Below are positions 35,919 to 46,100 of a stretch of 64,000 bases of DNA, piece after piece; position 1 is the first letter of the stretch, and each line of letters opens with the position of its first letter. Source of the DNA: Sulfolobales archaeon HS-7 (GTDB taxonomy: Archaea; Thermoproteota; Thermoprotei_A; Sulfolobales; Sulfolobaceae). Made by a program: the position numbers and the translations under genes. Under the pieces are notes generated by a model that saw nothing but the letters and a program-made list of their open reading frames with translations, was not told where the DNA came from and ran no database searches. The stretch spans positions 1,349,369-1,413,368 of the forward strand of contig AP024596.1 in assembly GCA_019704295.1 (NCBI GenBank), given 5' to 3'.

Positions 35919-37487
35919 ATGGACGATGTAGCTATCTCAGTGAATGACCTGAGGATCACTTACCCTTTTAGAAGTTCCCCCGCATTGGAGGTTGAAAGAT
36001 TTCAGGTTAGAAATGGAGAGAGCGTGTTGATTGTAGGTAAATCAGGTTCTGGAAAATCCACGCTTACGTTAGCAATAAACGGGGTAATACCCCACTTAAT
36101 TCAGGCTGAGGTTAAGGGGGAGGTAATGGTCTTGGGCAAAAACGTAAGCCAAATCTCCGTTTCAAAGTTATCGCGATTCGTCGGTACCCTTTTGCAGGAT
36201 CCAGACTCTCAAATATTCAACTACCTAGTTCCCGATGAGATCGCCTTCGCACTTGAGAACTTCATGGTTCCCCCAGATCAGATATCTTCCATAGTAAGTG
36301 AGACAGCAGAGCAAGTCGGAATTACGAAATTGCTCAACAGGGATACAATCTCATTATCAGGAGGTGAAAAGCAGAGGGTGATGATAGCCTCTATACTTGC
36401 AATGAAGCCGGAAATTATCATCCTTGATGAACCCACCTCAAGCATAGATCCTAAGGGAACTGCGGAAATACTCTCAACAATAGCCAAACTTAAGGAAAGC
36501 GGAAAGACTCTGATTATCGTAGAACACAAAGTAGAGAGGGTAATTCCTTTCGTAGACAGAGTAGTCCTAATTGACGCGGGGAGGATAGTGGCGGATTTCC
36601 CCAAGGAGCACGTAATTGAGTATAGCGAACTCCTTTCCGAAAAGGGGATAGAGGTACCGGAACACTTTCTCTACATGAAGAGGAAGGGTTTGACATCGAT
36701 TAACGGTGAGCTTAACGGTTTCTCAATACCTTCCCCTGCCAGAAATAACTCAAACGATGAGGTTCTTTCCGCCTCAATAGAGGTAAACATTAGCGGAACG
36801 AAAATACTGGAAACTAGTATTAGCCTTAAACGGGGAGAGAGGTTAGCCATTATGGGAAATAACGGAGCGGGTAAGTCCACGCTCTTGAAGGCAATAATGG
36901 GGATTCTGGAAAGCGGCGCAAAGTGCAACTTAAGGTTGTTAGTGGCTGGAAGGGATCTATCCAAATCCAACCTTTACGAGAGGAGCAGATATGTAGCATA
37001 CCTCCCGCAGAATTTCGAGATAATGTTCACGGGAAGAAGCGTAATAGACGAAATCAAGGGGGTTATGAAAAGGAGAAAGGTTTATAATGAGGAGTTCCTG
37101 CACTCCTTGCTCTCCTCCTTCTCCCTAGAGGGTATCGCACATGAAAACCCCTTAAATCTCTCCATAGGCCAGAAGAGGAGGGTAGCTCTGGCCACAGTCC
37201 TAGCATCAGGGGCTAAAGTGATCATGTTAGATGAACCTACAAGCGGTCAGGACTGGTATCACAGGAGAGGACTAGGGGAGGAGGTTTCCAGACTCTCGAA
37301 ACTCGGTTACTCGTTTATGATAGTTACTCATGACTCCAGGTTCGTTTACTGGTACTGTGACAGGGTTGTAGTTATGAGAGACGGGAAAATCACTGACAAT
37401 GGAACTCCTGAGGAAATCTTCCTGAGAAACGAGGACGTACTTCCTCCCACAGATTACATTGCGTCTAATAAGGGGGTAATCTCATGA
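35919..37487 (+). CDS. ECF-type ABC transporter ATPase, two fused nucleotide-binding domains
   Basis: The protein holds two complete ABC ATPase domains. The first has Walker A GKSGSGKST (residues 40-48), signature LSGGEKQR and Walker B IIILDEP. The second has GNNGAGKST (313-321), signature LSIGQKRR and VIMLDEP. The fused A-A' form is common in archaeal energy-coupling factor transporters for vitamins or metals. The gene overlaps the T component by four bases. No S (substrate-binding membrane) component is seen next to it, so the substrate is unknown. Confidence 0.88.
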   Translation: MDDVAISVNDLRITYPFRSSPALEVERFQVRNGESVLIVGKSGSGKSTLTLAINGVIPHLIQAEVKGEVMVLGKNVSQISVSKLSRFVGTLLQDPDSQIFNYLVPDEIAFALENFMVPPDQISSIVSETAEQVGITKLLNRDTISLSGGEKQRVMIASILAMKPEIIILDEPTSSIDPKGTAEILSTIAKLKESGKTLIIVEHKVERVIPFVDRVVLIDAGRIVADFPKEHVIEYSELLSEKGIEVPEHFLYMKRKGLTSINGELNGFSIPSPARNNSNDEVLSASIEVNISGTKILETSISLKRGERLAIMGNNGAGKSTLLKAIMGILESGAKCNLRLLVAGRDLSKSNLYERSRYVAYLPQNFEIMFTGRSVIDEIKGVMKRRKVYNEEFLHSLLSSFSLEGIAHENPLNLSIGQKRRVALATVLASGAKVIMLDEPTSGQDWYHRRGLGEEVSRLSKLGYSFMIVTHDSRFVYWYCDRVVVMRDGKITDNGTPEEIFLRNEDVLPPTDYIASNKGVIS

Positions 37488-38377
37488 TACCTTTTCCCTT
37501 AGAGGTCGTCTTACTTATAGCTGTGTACTTAACAGCCCTATGGGTAATAGTGGTAAAAGTGGGTTACGAGGGTTTTAGCAGACTTTTTTCCTACTCAACG
37601 AGGAGAACTCTTTTCCATTCCCTTAATCCCATGACTAAAATACTACTAGAAATTGCAGTATTTTTATTAGTAACCAAGGGGTATCTCGTCATGAACTTTT
37701 GGTTATTCGTTACGACTCTATCCGCCTCTTTACTTATCCTAACGTTGACGATTTCGGGTAGAATTAGGCTCTTTCTCCTTTACTTTTTATCGTTCTCACT
37801 TCTAGTGTTCTGGTCAACCTTTAACTCGTACAGAGGCACGGGAATACTATTACTTTATTGGCCAGCGTGGTTCGCAAGAGTCATGGGCTACTCTGTGTAC
37901 GTTAGGTCATCAACCGTAATTACGGGCCTGATCAGCGTACTTTACGATCCCGTAATGTTTATTACGCTTTTAGGTGTAATATTGATCCTCTCCACGAATA
38001 CTACCGATCTCATTAGGTCCTTTGAGGAGTTAAGGATCCCCCTGCCCATAACCCTCATATTCGCATCATTCCTCAAAGTTCTACCGTCTGCGTTGAAACT
38101 GCTAGATGAGTCCCTAAAAATGCAAATCCTTAAGGGATTAGGATATGGAAAACCTAGGTTCATACTTCCTATTTACTACTTTTACGGCTCGATCCTTGCC
38201 CTTTTCCCCGCTTTCGTTTACCTCATAAGAAACGTAAAGAGCTTGGCTATATCCCTCGATACTCGTGGGTTTAGGGCGTTCCCTAGAAGGACTTCAATGA
38301 AGAAGGTTGGGATCAATAAAATCGATGCGGGAATTATTCTTCTCTCTTTAACAGTTATCGTATTCTTGTTAAGGTGA
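37484..38377 (+). CDS. ECF transporter T component (EcfT/CbiQ-like)
   Basis: This membrane protein has about six helices and the coupling-helix motif SLDTRGFRAFP near the C-terminus, which contacts the ATPase as the EcfT Ala-Arg-Gly box does. Together with the preceding fused ATPase it forms the energising module. The S component must be encoded elsewhere, as in group II ECF systems. Confidence 0.82.
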   Translation: MIPFPLEVVLLIAVYLTALWVIVVKVGYEGFSRLFSYSTRRTLFHSLNPMTKILLEIAVFLLVTKGYLVMNFWLFVTTLSASLLILTLTISGRIRLFLLYFLSFSLLVFWSTFNSYRGTGILLLYWPAWFARVMGYSVYVRSSTVITGLISVLYDPVMFITLLGVILILSTNTTDLIRSFEELRIPLPITLIFASFLKVLPSALKLLDESLKMQILKGLGYGKPRFILPIYYFYGSILALFPAFVYLIRNVKSLAISLDTRGFRAFPRRTSMKKVGINKIDAGIILLSLTVIVFLLR

Positions 38378-38768
38378 ATTACGCGCGTGATAAGGGTGTT
38401 TGCATCAATGAGTTCCCTCAAATTGAATGTCACAACCCCTAGTACCTCCATGAAAGAGGCCTTTACCCCTCTAATCTTTCACTTAACAGCATTAATGATG
38501 AAATGACGTGAACAGAGCCTTCCCGAATTTAACTTTATGTATGGAGGGGAAAATTGAAGATTATTTCGGCAGGCTCAGCATACCCTCCGTGCGGGTTGTA
38601 GAGCACAAGATCGTACTTTAAATGGTAGGATTAATTTTCATCTCCTCAGAATTACTCCCTGAACAATGTTTATGTGAGGGAGACAAAGGAGGATACATTG
38701 TTCTTTATACCCTCAAGGAAGTGAGTTCTCATGAAATACATAAGTTATTTCCTTAACAGTTTAAATAA
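38378..38768. other. Intergenic gap
   Basis: I see no gene here. TTTAAATAAG (38760-38769) abuts the next start codon, too close to serve as its TATA box. A better candidate lies further upstream but is not clear. Confidence 0.35.
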
Positions 38769-39716
38769 GTGTTTTACTTATATGAAATTATGACAGAGGA
38801 GGAAGTTAAGAGAGTTTTAATGAATAATCCAGAAATAATAGCTGATGCATTGGTAGCAAAGCCCCACGTTCTGTACGAAGTACTCTCAAAACTCACTCCC
38901 TGGCAGAACCTAGCTACTAAGGATGATTTGAGGCGACTTGAGGAGAAGATGGCGACTAAGGACGACTTGAAGAACTTAGTGAGTAAGGATGATGCTAAGA
39001 ACTTCGCGACTAAGGACGACTTGAAGAACTTAGTGAGTAAGGATGATGCTAAGAACTTCGCGACTAAGGACGACTTGAAGAACTTAGTGAGTAAGGATGA
39101 TGCTAAGAACTTCGCGACTAAGGACGACTTGAAGAACTTAGTGAGTAAGGATGATGCTAAGAACTTCGCGACTAAGGACGACTTGAAGAACTTAGTGAGT
39201 AAGGATGATGCTAAGAACTTCGCGACTAAGGACGACTTGAAGAACTTAGTGAGTAAGGATGATGCTAAGAACTTCGCGACTAAGGACGAACTGGAACTAT
39301 CCATCAATAAGGCCGTTAGGAAGCTTGAGAACCTAATTACGGCCCTTGGAGCGAGGTGGGGGATAATGAGTGAAGACGCCTTTAGAGAGGGCGTTAGGGA
39401 AATTCTTAAGGACACAGGTCTAAATGTAACTAGGGAGGTTCTCTACGATAGGACAGGTTATGTATTCGGCGATCCCTCTGACATAGAAATTGACGTGGTA
39501 GTTAAGAACGGAAAGGTTGTCTTAGTTGAAATAATGTCATCATTAAAGAGGGGAGATCTGCCTATCGTCGAGAGAAAAAAGGAATTTTACGAGAGGGAGA
39601 GGAATTTGAAGGTCGATTCCCTGATAGTTGTGACGCCGTTCATACATGACAAGTATCCAGAAAGGTTGAAGGCGTTTGCTAAGGACAGGGGAATAGAAGT
39701 AACTTATCCCGAGTGA
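38769..39716 (+). CDS. Tandem-repeat coiled-coil protein with PD-(D/E)XK-like domain (DUF3782 type)
   Basis: The N-terminus (residues 1-60) is followed by six identical 18-residue repeats (ATKDDLKNLVSKDDAKNF) at residues 62-169, predicted helical and charged. The C-terminal domain (about 185-315) has the restriction-nuclease-like pattern: Asp242 in EIDVVV, then Glu254 in VLVEIMSS. The lysine expected after Glu-x is a methionine (Met256), so nuclease activity may be lost. Archaeal relatives with such an arrangement are annotated DUF3782 by family knowledge; the function is unknown. A second protein of the same design lies at 51888-53147. It stands alone with no operon partner. Confidence 0.78.
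   Translation: MFYLYEIMTEEEVKRVLMNNPEIIADALVAKPHVLYEVLSKLTPWQNLATKDDLRRLEEKMATKDDLKNLVSKDDAKNFATKDDLKNLVSKDDAKNFATKDDLKNLVSKDDAKNFATKDDLKNLVSKDDAKNFATKDDLKNLVSKDDAKNFATKDDLKNLVSKDDAKNFATKDELELSINKAVRKLENLITALGARWGIMSEDAFREGVREILKDTGLNVTREVLYDRTGYVFGDPSDIEIDVVVKNGKVVLVEIMSSLKRGDLPIVERKKEFYERERNLKVDSLIVVTPFIHDKYPERLKAFAKDRGIEVTYPE
38952..39275 (+). repeat. Six exact 54-bp tandem repeats inside a gene
   Basis: The unit begins GCGACTAAGGACGACTTGAA and encodes 18 residues. Six consecutive copies appear identical at nucleotide level, and a diverged partial copy follows. Perfect identity points to recent expansion or gene conversion, since the flanks on both sides have diverged. Confidence 0.9.
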
Positions 39717-40144
39717 ATCTGCTCCAGATTCCAGGTTAACGACTTCCTTATTAAACGTTCTTAAGGAATACTTCCACGGGAAAACCCCTTAAAATAGGGT
39801 CGAGATATCTAATCCCACGAGGTAGTACGTGCTTCGCCTTTACCATGACCATGGAAGCAGCGAGTCTAGAACCGGCTATATCGACATCGCAATGAAACGC
39901 TATCTTCATTGATAACACAACTTTATTGCTCCGTAAAGCGTTTAATCGCAAATCGGTATGAGTTGCCAGAGGCTGGAAATATCAGAGATTACAAATTGAC
40001 GTAGGTTTCTGCACATGTCTCTCCCATAAACGTGTTATGCGTGATCGGTGTAAGGCCCTAAGGGATAAACACAAACCCTCCCCTTTTGAGGGCCTGTAAA
40101 TTTGGTATTCTAGAAACCAGTAAAACCTGGTGATTATTATACAA
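39717..40144. other. Gap with a possible small ORF
   Basis: On the minus strand 39751-39909 could encode a 52-residue peptide starting MKIAFHCDVDIAGSR. A TATA-like GATTAAACG lies about 30 nt upstream. It has no recognisable family and I do not call it as a gene. Confidence 0.3.
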
Positions 40145-40609
40145 TTAATCTCGTTTTCTCTTATTTCTTTCTAAGTACTTTGACAAGAGGTAATTACAGC
40201 CTTCCACCACGATAACCCCAGTGAGAACAGGGTGTATTACATAGAGTAACTTAACTTTTTCTATCACTCCAAGAAACGTAGCCAAGATTGCGGGGGGATG
40301 TTCGAAATCGAGAAGGGAAGTTATTGTGAAAGAAACGAAAGAAGCTAGCGTAGCTATTAGTAGACTGTTAAGATTTAAAAGGGTGCTAAAGAGGCTGAAG
40401 CATACGGCAACCACAGCGCAAATTACGTATGAAACTACGATGACTATACTCCTAGTCCTTCTCCAATCGGGATCTGGATACTTTGTAGCTGAAGTTGCCA
40501 GAAAAGGGGGAAGTATGAACTCCGTGTTAGTTAAGATAGTTAAGATTAGTAATATGGATATCGATATAATCAGGTTTAGAATAGCTAAAGCCTTTTTTCG
40601 GGTGTACAT
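40145..40609 (-). CDS. HPP-family integral membrane protein
   Basis: This 154-residue protein has four hydrophobic segments and the signature of HPP proteins: LPPFLATSATKYPDPDW near residue 32-48 and EHPPAILATF near residue 105. Some relatives fused to CBS domains are linked to nitrite or anion transport, but the role of a stand-alone archaeal member is unknown. A TATA box CTTTTTATATG (about 40626-40638, minus strand) about 25 nt before the ATG suggests a leaderless transcript. Confidence 0.8.
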   Translation of the reverse strand: MYTRKKALAILNLIISISILLILTILTNTEFILPPFLATSATKYPDPDWRRTRSIVIVVSYVICAVVAVCFSLFSTLLNLNSLLIATLASFVSFTITSLLDFEHPPAILATFLGVIEKVKLLYVIHPVLTGVIVVEGCNYLLSKYLERNKRKRD

Positions 40610-41315
40610 AAAGACATGTCTTAGATATCATATAAAAAGCTCAGGGAAATTAAAGGGAGTTAATCAGTTGATTTAACAGTCTACCCTGTGGGACGCAGTG
40701 TCAACACCCTGCGAGAAATATGTAACAGGTAATTGACGTAAAAAACTATATAAAGTAAAAAGTTATTAAAATATACATCTTAAATCTAGTTTATTTATTA
40801 TATACTATAATAATACAGAATTAATCTATATCATTACAATAAATAATTACTAAATTTTTGGGAAACTGACTATAAGGTCTTTTCAGCTCAGCGAATTTAA
40901 CGTTATTAAGGTTTCCTAACTCTGGGCATTATTTGCGTGGAAGATTAGCTAGGGATTCGATCTCCGGCGATCCATCCTGTAATATCTCGACTAGGTTATT
41001 AATACTCGTTTCCGCATAAAATTTAGTTTTTAAAACAACATTGAACACTATTGCGTAATTTCCTGCCTCTAGGTGTTACCTCATGCCTGTGAAGTCAACT
41101 TTAAGCGTTCCTCGACTTTACTCGGTTGTAGAGAAACTTTAAGATGTGAATCCCCCCTACTGGGATAACTTCATTGTAACTAAATTCAAGTTTGTATCGT
41201 CGAGAGTTCTGAGTTTTTCGCGGAGTTAACACTTAAGAGCAATAGGCTGAAAGTCCTTAATTACGTCTGCGAAACTTTCTAAAACGCGTCAATATCAGAT
41301 AAAGCTTCGCAAGTT
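40610..41315. other. AT-rich gap
   Basis: No gene was seen. The stretch 40730-40860 is very AT-rich. A few plus-strand open pieces around 41070-41290 show no coherent protein. Confidence 0.35.
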
Positions 41316-43367
41316 ATGTTCACGGAATTAACTGTTTATAGCCCTGTTGATAATAAGATTATGGTTCTTTATTCGGATGAGAATGAGATTAGAGCCGGAG
41401 TACCCTTAGGAGGAATCGGCACAGGTAAAATAGAGATTAACAATAAGGGGAAAATGATAAATGTAACGATATTCAATAATAGGGGATTTCCTATCAGAAA
41501 GGTAAGGGGCTTTCACATCCTGATAATACCCGATCATGGAGAGCCTTTTTTCCTTGAGAGGGAATTACCGTTTCTCACACTTAATTATGAGCCGAACAGA
41601 CTTTTATATGAAGGCTCATATCCGTTTTTCACACTGACGGGAGAAAAAGGTAATGTTGTCGCAAAAGTTAGAGGCTTCTCACCGATAATACCTCATAACC
41701 TTCACGATTCGACCCTTCCCGCTGTGGGTTTCAAAGTTGAACTTAATACTCACGGTTCAGTAGCGATATCCTTTCCGAACATAGTCGGTTCCAACCCTAT
41801 AGGGAGAATTAACGAGTTAAGAGAGGAAAAAGTGTTGTTTAGAAACCCCAAGGCCTTTGACGTAGATCCGAGAAAGGGGGAGGTGGTCATTATGGGAAAG
41901 GCGTCAACCGTAGTTCAGCAATACAATCTTGATGTAAGACCGGAGATAGCGTTAAAGAGAAACGTATGGGAGGAAAAGTACGAGTCCGATGACGTTTGGA
42001 AGTCGTTATTGAAGAGGGAGGTTCCCAAATCTAATGTCCATGAAGTCACTGGTTTCTGGGATAGTCCGGCAAGTCTACTCGTATTTAGGTATGAGGGAGA
42101 GCCGGTGAAATTCGTCTTATCATGGTATGTTACTGGTAAGCACCTTCAATACCCCTACGGGAGTTATTACCATAATAACTTCTCTGATGCATCTGAAGTA
42201 GCGGAATACTTTTACGATAATTTCGATAGGTTAGAATCCGAATCGGGATTTCTTAAATACATCCCCGAGGAGTTACCAGAGTGGTTAAGAGATGCAATAG
42301 CTAATTCCGCGTACACCCTGTCCAGTAATACCGTACTAGATGAAAGAGGGAGGTTCTCAATTTACGAATCACCCGAAAATTGCCCCTACCTCGGTACGAT
42401 AGCGGCCCTATGCTACGAAGGAGGCTCCCTACCGATCCTCTTATTCTATCCCGAATTAGAGAAGTCCTTCCTTAAAATGATGGGTGATACTATGAGAAAT
42501 GGGTACGTTCCTCACGATTTAGGTCTTCACTCCTTAGATCACCCAGCTGACGGTACTACCGCCCCACCCCCGTGGAAGGATACAAATCCTACGTTCGTGC
42601 TGTTAATCTACAGGTATTATAAGTTTACCAGGGACTTGAATTTTCTGGCAGAAATGTATCCTAAGATGATCGAGGCAATTCGATGGGAGGCGTCAGCGGG
42701 AAGGGAGGGCGTACCTGAACTTGAAGGTCAAGGAGATACCGGATTTGACGCTATGTCAATCAAGGGATTAGATAGTTACACCACCTCCCTTTACATTGCA
42801 TCCCTCGAAGCCCTAAAGCAATCTGCTAAGGTCTTTAATGATGGAGAGACTGAGAAGTGGGTCAGTTCCCTTTTGAAGAAAGCACGGGAGAAGTTCGAAC
42901 AACTATATAACGGAAATTACTTTAAGCCTTGGGAGGGGGAACCTAAAGTAGATGGAATTTTCCTCGGTCAGTTCATAGGACAGTGGTGGGCTGAGATCCT
43001 AGAACTTGATAGTGTGTCAGATGAGGATAAGATCTCCTCATCTCTGGAGTTCGCCCTGAAGATAAGTCATACGTCATCCCCACACTGTACTCCTAATTTG
43101 GTTGGAACCGACGGGAAAATACTGGATTTCAGCGTTCAGGCGTATTCGTCATGGCCTAGATTAGTATTTTCCACCGGCTGGATAGGAAGTAAGAGGAATA
43201 AAGCGTGGTTCGACGTGATCAAAAAAGAGTGGGATAACCTAGTTAAAAGGGGATTAGTGTGGAATCAACCATCAAGAATAAACGGGTTTACAGGCGAACC
43301 AGAGTCCCCTAGCTATCTTGATCACTACATCGGTAATTCATCTATATGGAGCTTCGTAATAATTTGA
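41316..43367 (+). CDS. GH116-family beta-glycosidase (GBA2-like)
   Basis: This 683-residue enzyme shows the GH116 arrangement: an N-terminal beta-sandwich (VPLGGIGTGKIEI, then FNNRGFPI) and an alpha-barrel catalytic domain. The segment YESPENCPYLGTIA should hold the nucleophile Glu, and HPADGTTAPPPWKDTNP the acid/base Asp, by comparison with the characterised S. solfataricus GH116 enzymes, which act on beta-glucosides and xylosides. There is no signal peptide, so it is cytoplasmic, perhaps in glycolipid or glycan turnover. Confidence 0.87.
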   Translation: MFTELTVYSPVDNKIMVLYSDENEIRAGVPLGGIGTGKIEINNKGKMINVTIFNNRGFPIRKVRGFHILIIPDHGEPFFLERELPFLTLNYEPNRLLYEGSYPFFTLTGEKGNVVAKVRGFSPIIPHNLHDSTLPAVGFKVELNTHGSVAISFPNIVGSNPIGRINELREEKVLFRNPKAFDVDPRKGEVVIMGKASTVVQQYNLDVRPEIALKRNVWEEKYESDDVWKSLLKREVPKSNVHEVTGFWDSPASLLVFRYEGEPVKFVLSWYVTGKHLQYPYGSYYHNNFSDASEVAEYFYDNFDRLESESGFLKYIPEELPEWLRDAIANSAYTLSSNTVLDERGRFSIYESPENCPYLGTIAALCYEGGSLPILLFYPELEKSFLKMMGDTMRNGYVPHDLGLHSLDHPADGTTAPPPWKDTNPTFVLLIYRYYKFTRDLNFLAEMYPKMIEAIRWEASAGREGVPELEGQGDTGFDAMSIKGLDSYTTSLYIASLEALKQSAKVFNDGETEKWVSSLLKKAREKFEQLYNGNYFKPWEGEPKVDGIFLGQFIGQWWAEILELDSVSDEDKISSSLEFALKISHTSSPHCTPNLVGTDGKILDFSVQAYSSWPRLVFSTGWIGSKRNKAWFDVIKKEWDNLVKRGLVWNQPSRINGFTGEPESPSYLDHYIGNSSIWSFVII

Positions 43368-44734
43368 AGGGAGGTGTAACAACGTTCAATAAACACAACA
43401 ATCGTAATGTTATACAGTAAAGCTTTCTTGAATTTGAGGATTTTAACATATTTTTGTAAATTAATAAAGTATCAATCCTGTCATTATTTTTGGCAATTCA
43501 CGGAAGTTTTAGAATTTCAATTCGTTTTTACGAAATTAGGTTATAATTAAACGTTTTGAATAACAGCGGTGGAATGAGCTTAATGGAATATCGTGAAAAA
43601 CCTGACAACGAGCGTAAAGGTCCTTTACCCTTCCCTCGACAAAACTAGAACATGTAAAGGCTAAAACGACTTAACAAGGGAATCCTTATCTTTACCTCAC
43701 CACGTGAAAATTTCTAATAAATAGTTTTAATTGTCATTGAGATAACTATATAGTTTATATCAATTTTCACTAATAAATGTTAACAGTTCCAGAATCTTTA
43801 GCTGCATTCTTTAGTAAGGAAGTACCGACAGCACTCAACTCTCATACATAATGTAGTATGCAAGATTATTTATATCTTTTTAATAAATGTTTCCTTTAAT
43901 ACCGGGAAATTCATAAATCCTTTACGATTTTGATTAGTTTCTCCGAAAACATATGAGAATAATTGGTTCTATATTTTTAGTAACACTAATAGGGGACAAG
44001 TAGGTAGTAGTATAATGGAAAGCATAGCAATAGACGAGAGAGTGTTCTTCTTCTACAGTTGATCGAGTGATCGCATTGAGAAGCTATAACGTCAAAATGA
44101 AAACCTTTGCACTCATCTTCAGGAATTACCCTAGGATTCATTATTAAATAAACCAGTACGGGGGATCGAGAGGACGGCAATGGAGGATGTCAAGAGGATG
44201 AGCCCCAGGTATAAGAGCCGGAGAGAAAAAGGGAGAAAGGGTTAAGCGAGGTACAGGTTGTTCTAGGGGTCAGGATCGAGATGGAGGAGAGGAGGTTAAG
44301 GGCGAGCTCGAGCGGATCTCGGTGAAGCTACCCGTGTTATATGGTTAGCGAGAGTCAGGGCACAGGTAAAGAAGACTTTCCTAAGAGAGAAGTGGAAGAA
44401 GTAAGCTAGCCATAATGTCGATCTACTCGGTGAGAAAAGTGAGTTAGACGTAAAGCTTCGAATGGATTGAGGAGAGCAGTGACTTAAAGCATCAGTAGGG
44501 AACGGAAAGTGAAGTATAAGGGAGGAGAGGAGGCCTTCTTAGTGACAATTATCGTGACAGAGGAGGGTAAGGGGGTTGTTCTGAATTTTATTCCAGACAG
44601 CGGTAGGACGTTATTAGTAATCAATGCTCCTGGTTAGGTTCTAGGGATCACGCACTTACGATGGATTGCTTAACATTATAAATTACGGGGAGCTTTACTT
44701 AACCTACGTGAAATTTAGGAATACCGTGTATTAA
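43368..44734. other. 1.4-kb gap with decayed coding remnants
   Basis: The region has no intact gene. It begins AT-rich and then contains plus-strand protein-like fragments broken by stops. The longest clear one is 44497-44637. Pieces around 44015-44400 (for example VIWLARVRAQVKKTFLREK) may belong to the same lost gene or to an insertion element. No terminal inverted repeats were found. Confidence 0.4.
44497..44637 (+). pseudogene. C-terminal fragment of an unrecognised gene
   Basis: A 46-codon frame ending at TAG encodes a regular alternating strand pattern (AFLVTIIVTEEGKGVVLNF), which looks like the end of a real protein. No start codon or upstream continuation in the same frame remains. 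Family unknown. Confidence 0.35.
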
Positions 44735-45400
44735 TTACAGTATTCTGAAGGAATGAACCGGATCTCCGTCGCTATGCACAATTACCTCGTACTCCTCCAA
44801 GATGGCATAAGATTTACACTCCTGAGAACTGTCTACTCTGAGGTAGTGTGTTCCCCACGGCATTCTAAAATAAGAGAAACAATCACCTGTCATGTGACCA
44901 TTAACGAATAGTTTGGGAGAAATTTCCCTTACTCCCTCCAAGGCTAATATACCGGAATCGTCTTCCCTCATCTTAGGATACACTTCAGGGAGGTAGGGAG
45001 GCTGGTGCATCACTAAAATATCTGTACCTTTCCTCGCTATCCTCTTATAAGCGGCCCTGAATTCGTCTGGAGACAACGAGTATTCACCCTTACCCCCTAT
45101 TAACCCGTTTATTCCCGCCACCCTCAGGTTTCCGATCTTATAGATCTTCCCATCACTCATAGCTAATCTCCTTATTACGGGAAAATTTTCGTGATTACCA
45201 TAAACCGTTAGAAGTTTAACTCGCGTTTCAATTTTCAAGAAATCCTCCGAGGACATACCCTCGTCCCAATCTCCCGCGGAAATAAGGTATTCTGGTTTAT
45301 TATCATCAATCACGTGTAGAAGCCATTCCACAGCGACCGTTTCATCGACTTTTCTCGGTTTATAGCTCTTGTGAAGATCGCTTATGAGGAGTATTTTCAT
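44735..45400 (-). CDS. Calcineurin-like metallophosphoesterase
   Basis: All metal-binding motifs of the family are present: Asp-x-His in LLISDLHKSY, GDWD, GNHEN, a His in VMHQPP and GHMTGD near the C-terminus. The 221-residue cytoplasmic protein probably hydrolyses phosphomonoesters or diesters; the substrate cannot be read. It is transcribed divergently from the UPF0248 gene. Confidence 0.85.
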   Translation of the reverse strand: MKILLISDLHKSYKPRKVDETVAVEWLLHVIDDNKPEYLISAGDWDEGMSSEDFLKIETRVKLLTVYGNHENFPVIRRLAMSDGKIYKIGNLRVAGINGLIGGKGEYSLSPDEFRAAYKRIARKGTDILVMHQPPYLPEVYPKMREDDSGILALEGVREISPKLFVNGHMTGDCFSYFRMPWGTHYLRVDSSQECKSYAILEEYEVIVHSDGDPVHSFRIL

Positions 45401-45579
45401 GAATGAAATTTACATTTCTCCTAAAAATAGCTTACAACACTTTCCTGAGTTTTACGTAATTAACATGGTGTAAAATAACGCCGCTGGAACCGAGGACTAA
45501 AACTCGCCTCTTTCCAGATTGGTCTCTGGGAGAGGTTTCAAGATATGCGGAGTATAATCCACAAAATAGCTTGTGAGAA

Positions 45580-45876
45580 ATGAACGGGGAAATAAGATAT
45601 AAAAACTTTAACTTCGACTCAACAGGTAAATTGACTACGATCAGGGAGCAGATTAATAAAATATTATGGTCTGAGAAAGACAAGCTAGGCTTTAAACTAG
45701 TTGTAATAGATAGGAAAGCAGCTGAATCCACTTCACTTATAGACTTTTCCGTAATCGACCAAGTCGATCGGCATTACATATATCTAACTGATGGAAATGT
45801 CATACCCCTCCATAGGGTAATCGAAATAAGAAGGGGTGAAAGTCCTATCTGGAGGAGAAGATCAAATATTTATTGA
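45580..45876 (+). CDS. UPF0248 (DUF504) family protein
   Basis: This 98-residue protein contains the family features IREQINKILWSEKDKLG and the C-terminal VIPLHRVIEIRRGES followed by WRR. UPF0248 proteins are archaeal and are proposed to bind RNA; the role is not established. The ATG at 45580 gives the full domain. Confidence 0.82.
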   Translation: MNGEIRYKNFNFDSTGKLTTIREQINKILWSEKDKLGFKLVVIDRKAAESTSLIDFSVIDQVDRHYIYLTDGNVIPLHRVIEIRRGESPIWRRRSNIY

Positions 45877-46100
45877 AGAGTACATCAAAGAAGATGTCTC
45901 CTGCATAGTTGTTTACACTTACGAATTTTACGTAATTACTGCCCTTCTAAGGATTTAAATAATTGCTAATCCTTTAGTATTTTTAGTAATATTCTTAACT
46001 TATGATACTCTTCAAAACATTTACGTAATATTGCCCTTAAAAACAAGGGATGAACATACAAGTGGTTAACGTTAAATATAAAATATGTATGAGTATACAT

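Noticed and set aside
38774..39415. Long minus-strand ORF opposite the coiled-coil gene
   Set aside because: It is the antisense of the 54-bp tandem repeats, which happen to be open in that frame; composition is Ser/Leu/Phe repeats with no start signal.
39751..39951. 66-codon minus-strand ORF
   Set aside because: No family, no conserved motif, uncertain start; kept only as a remark in the gap entry.
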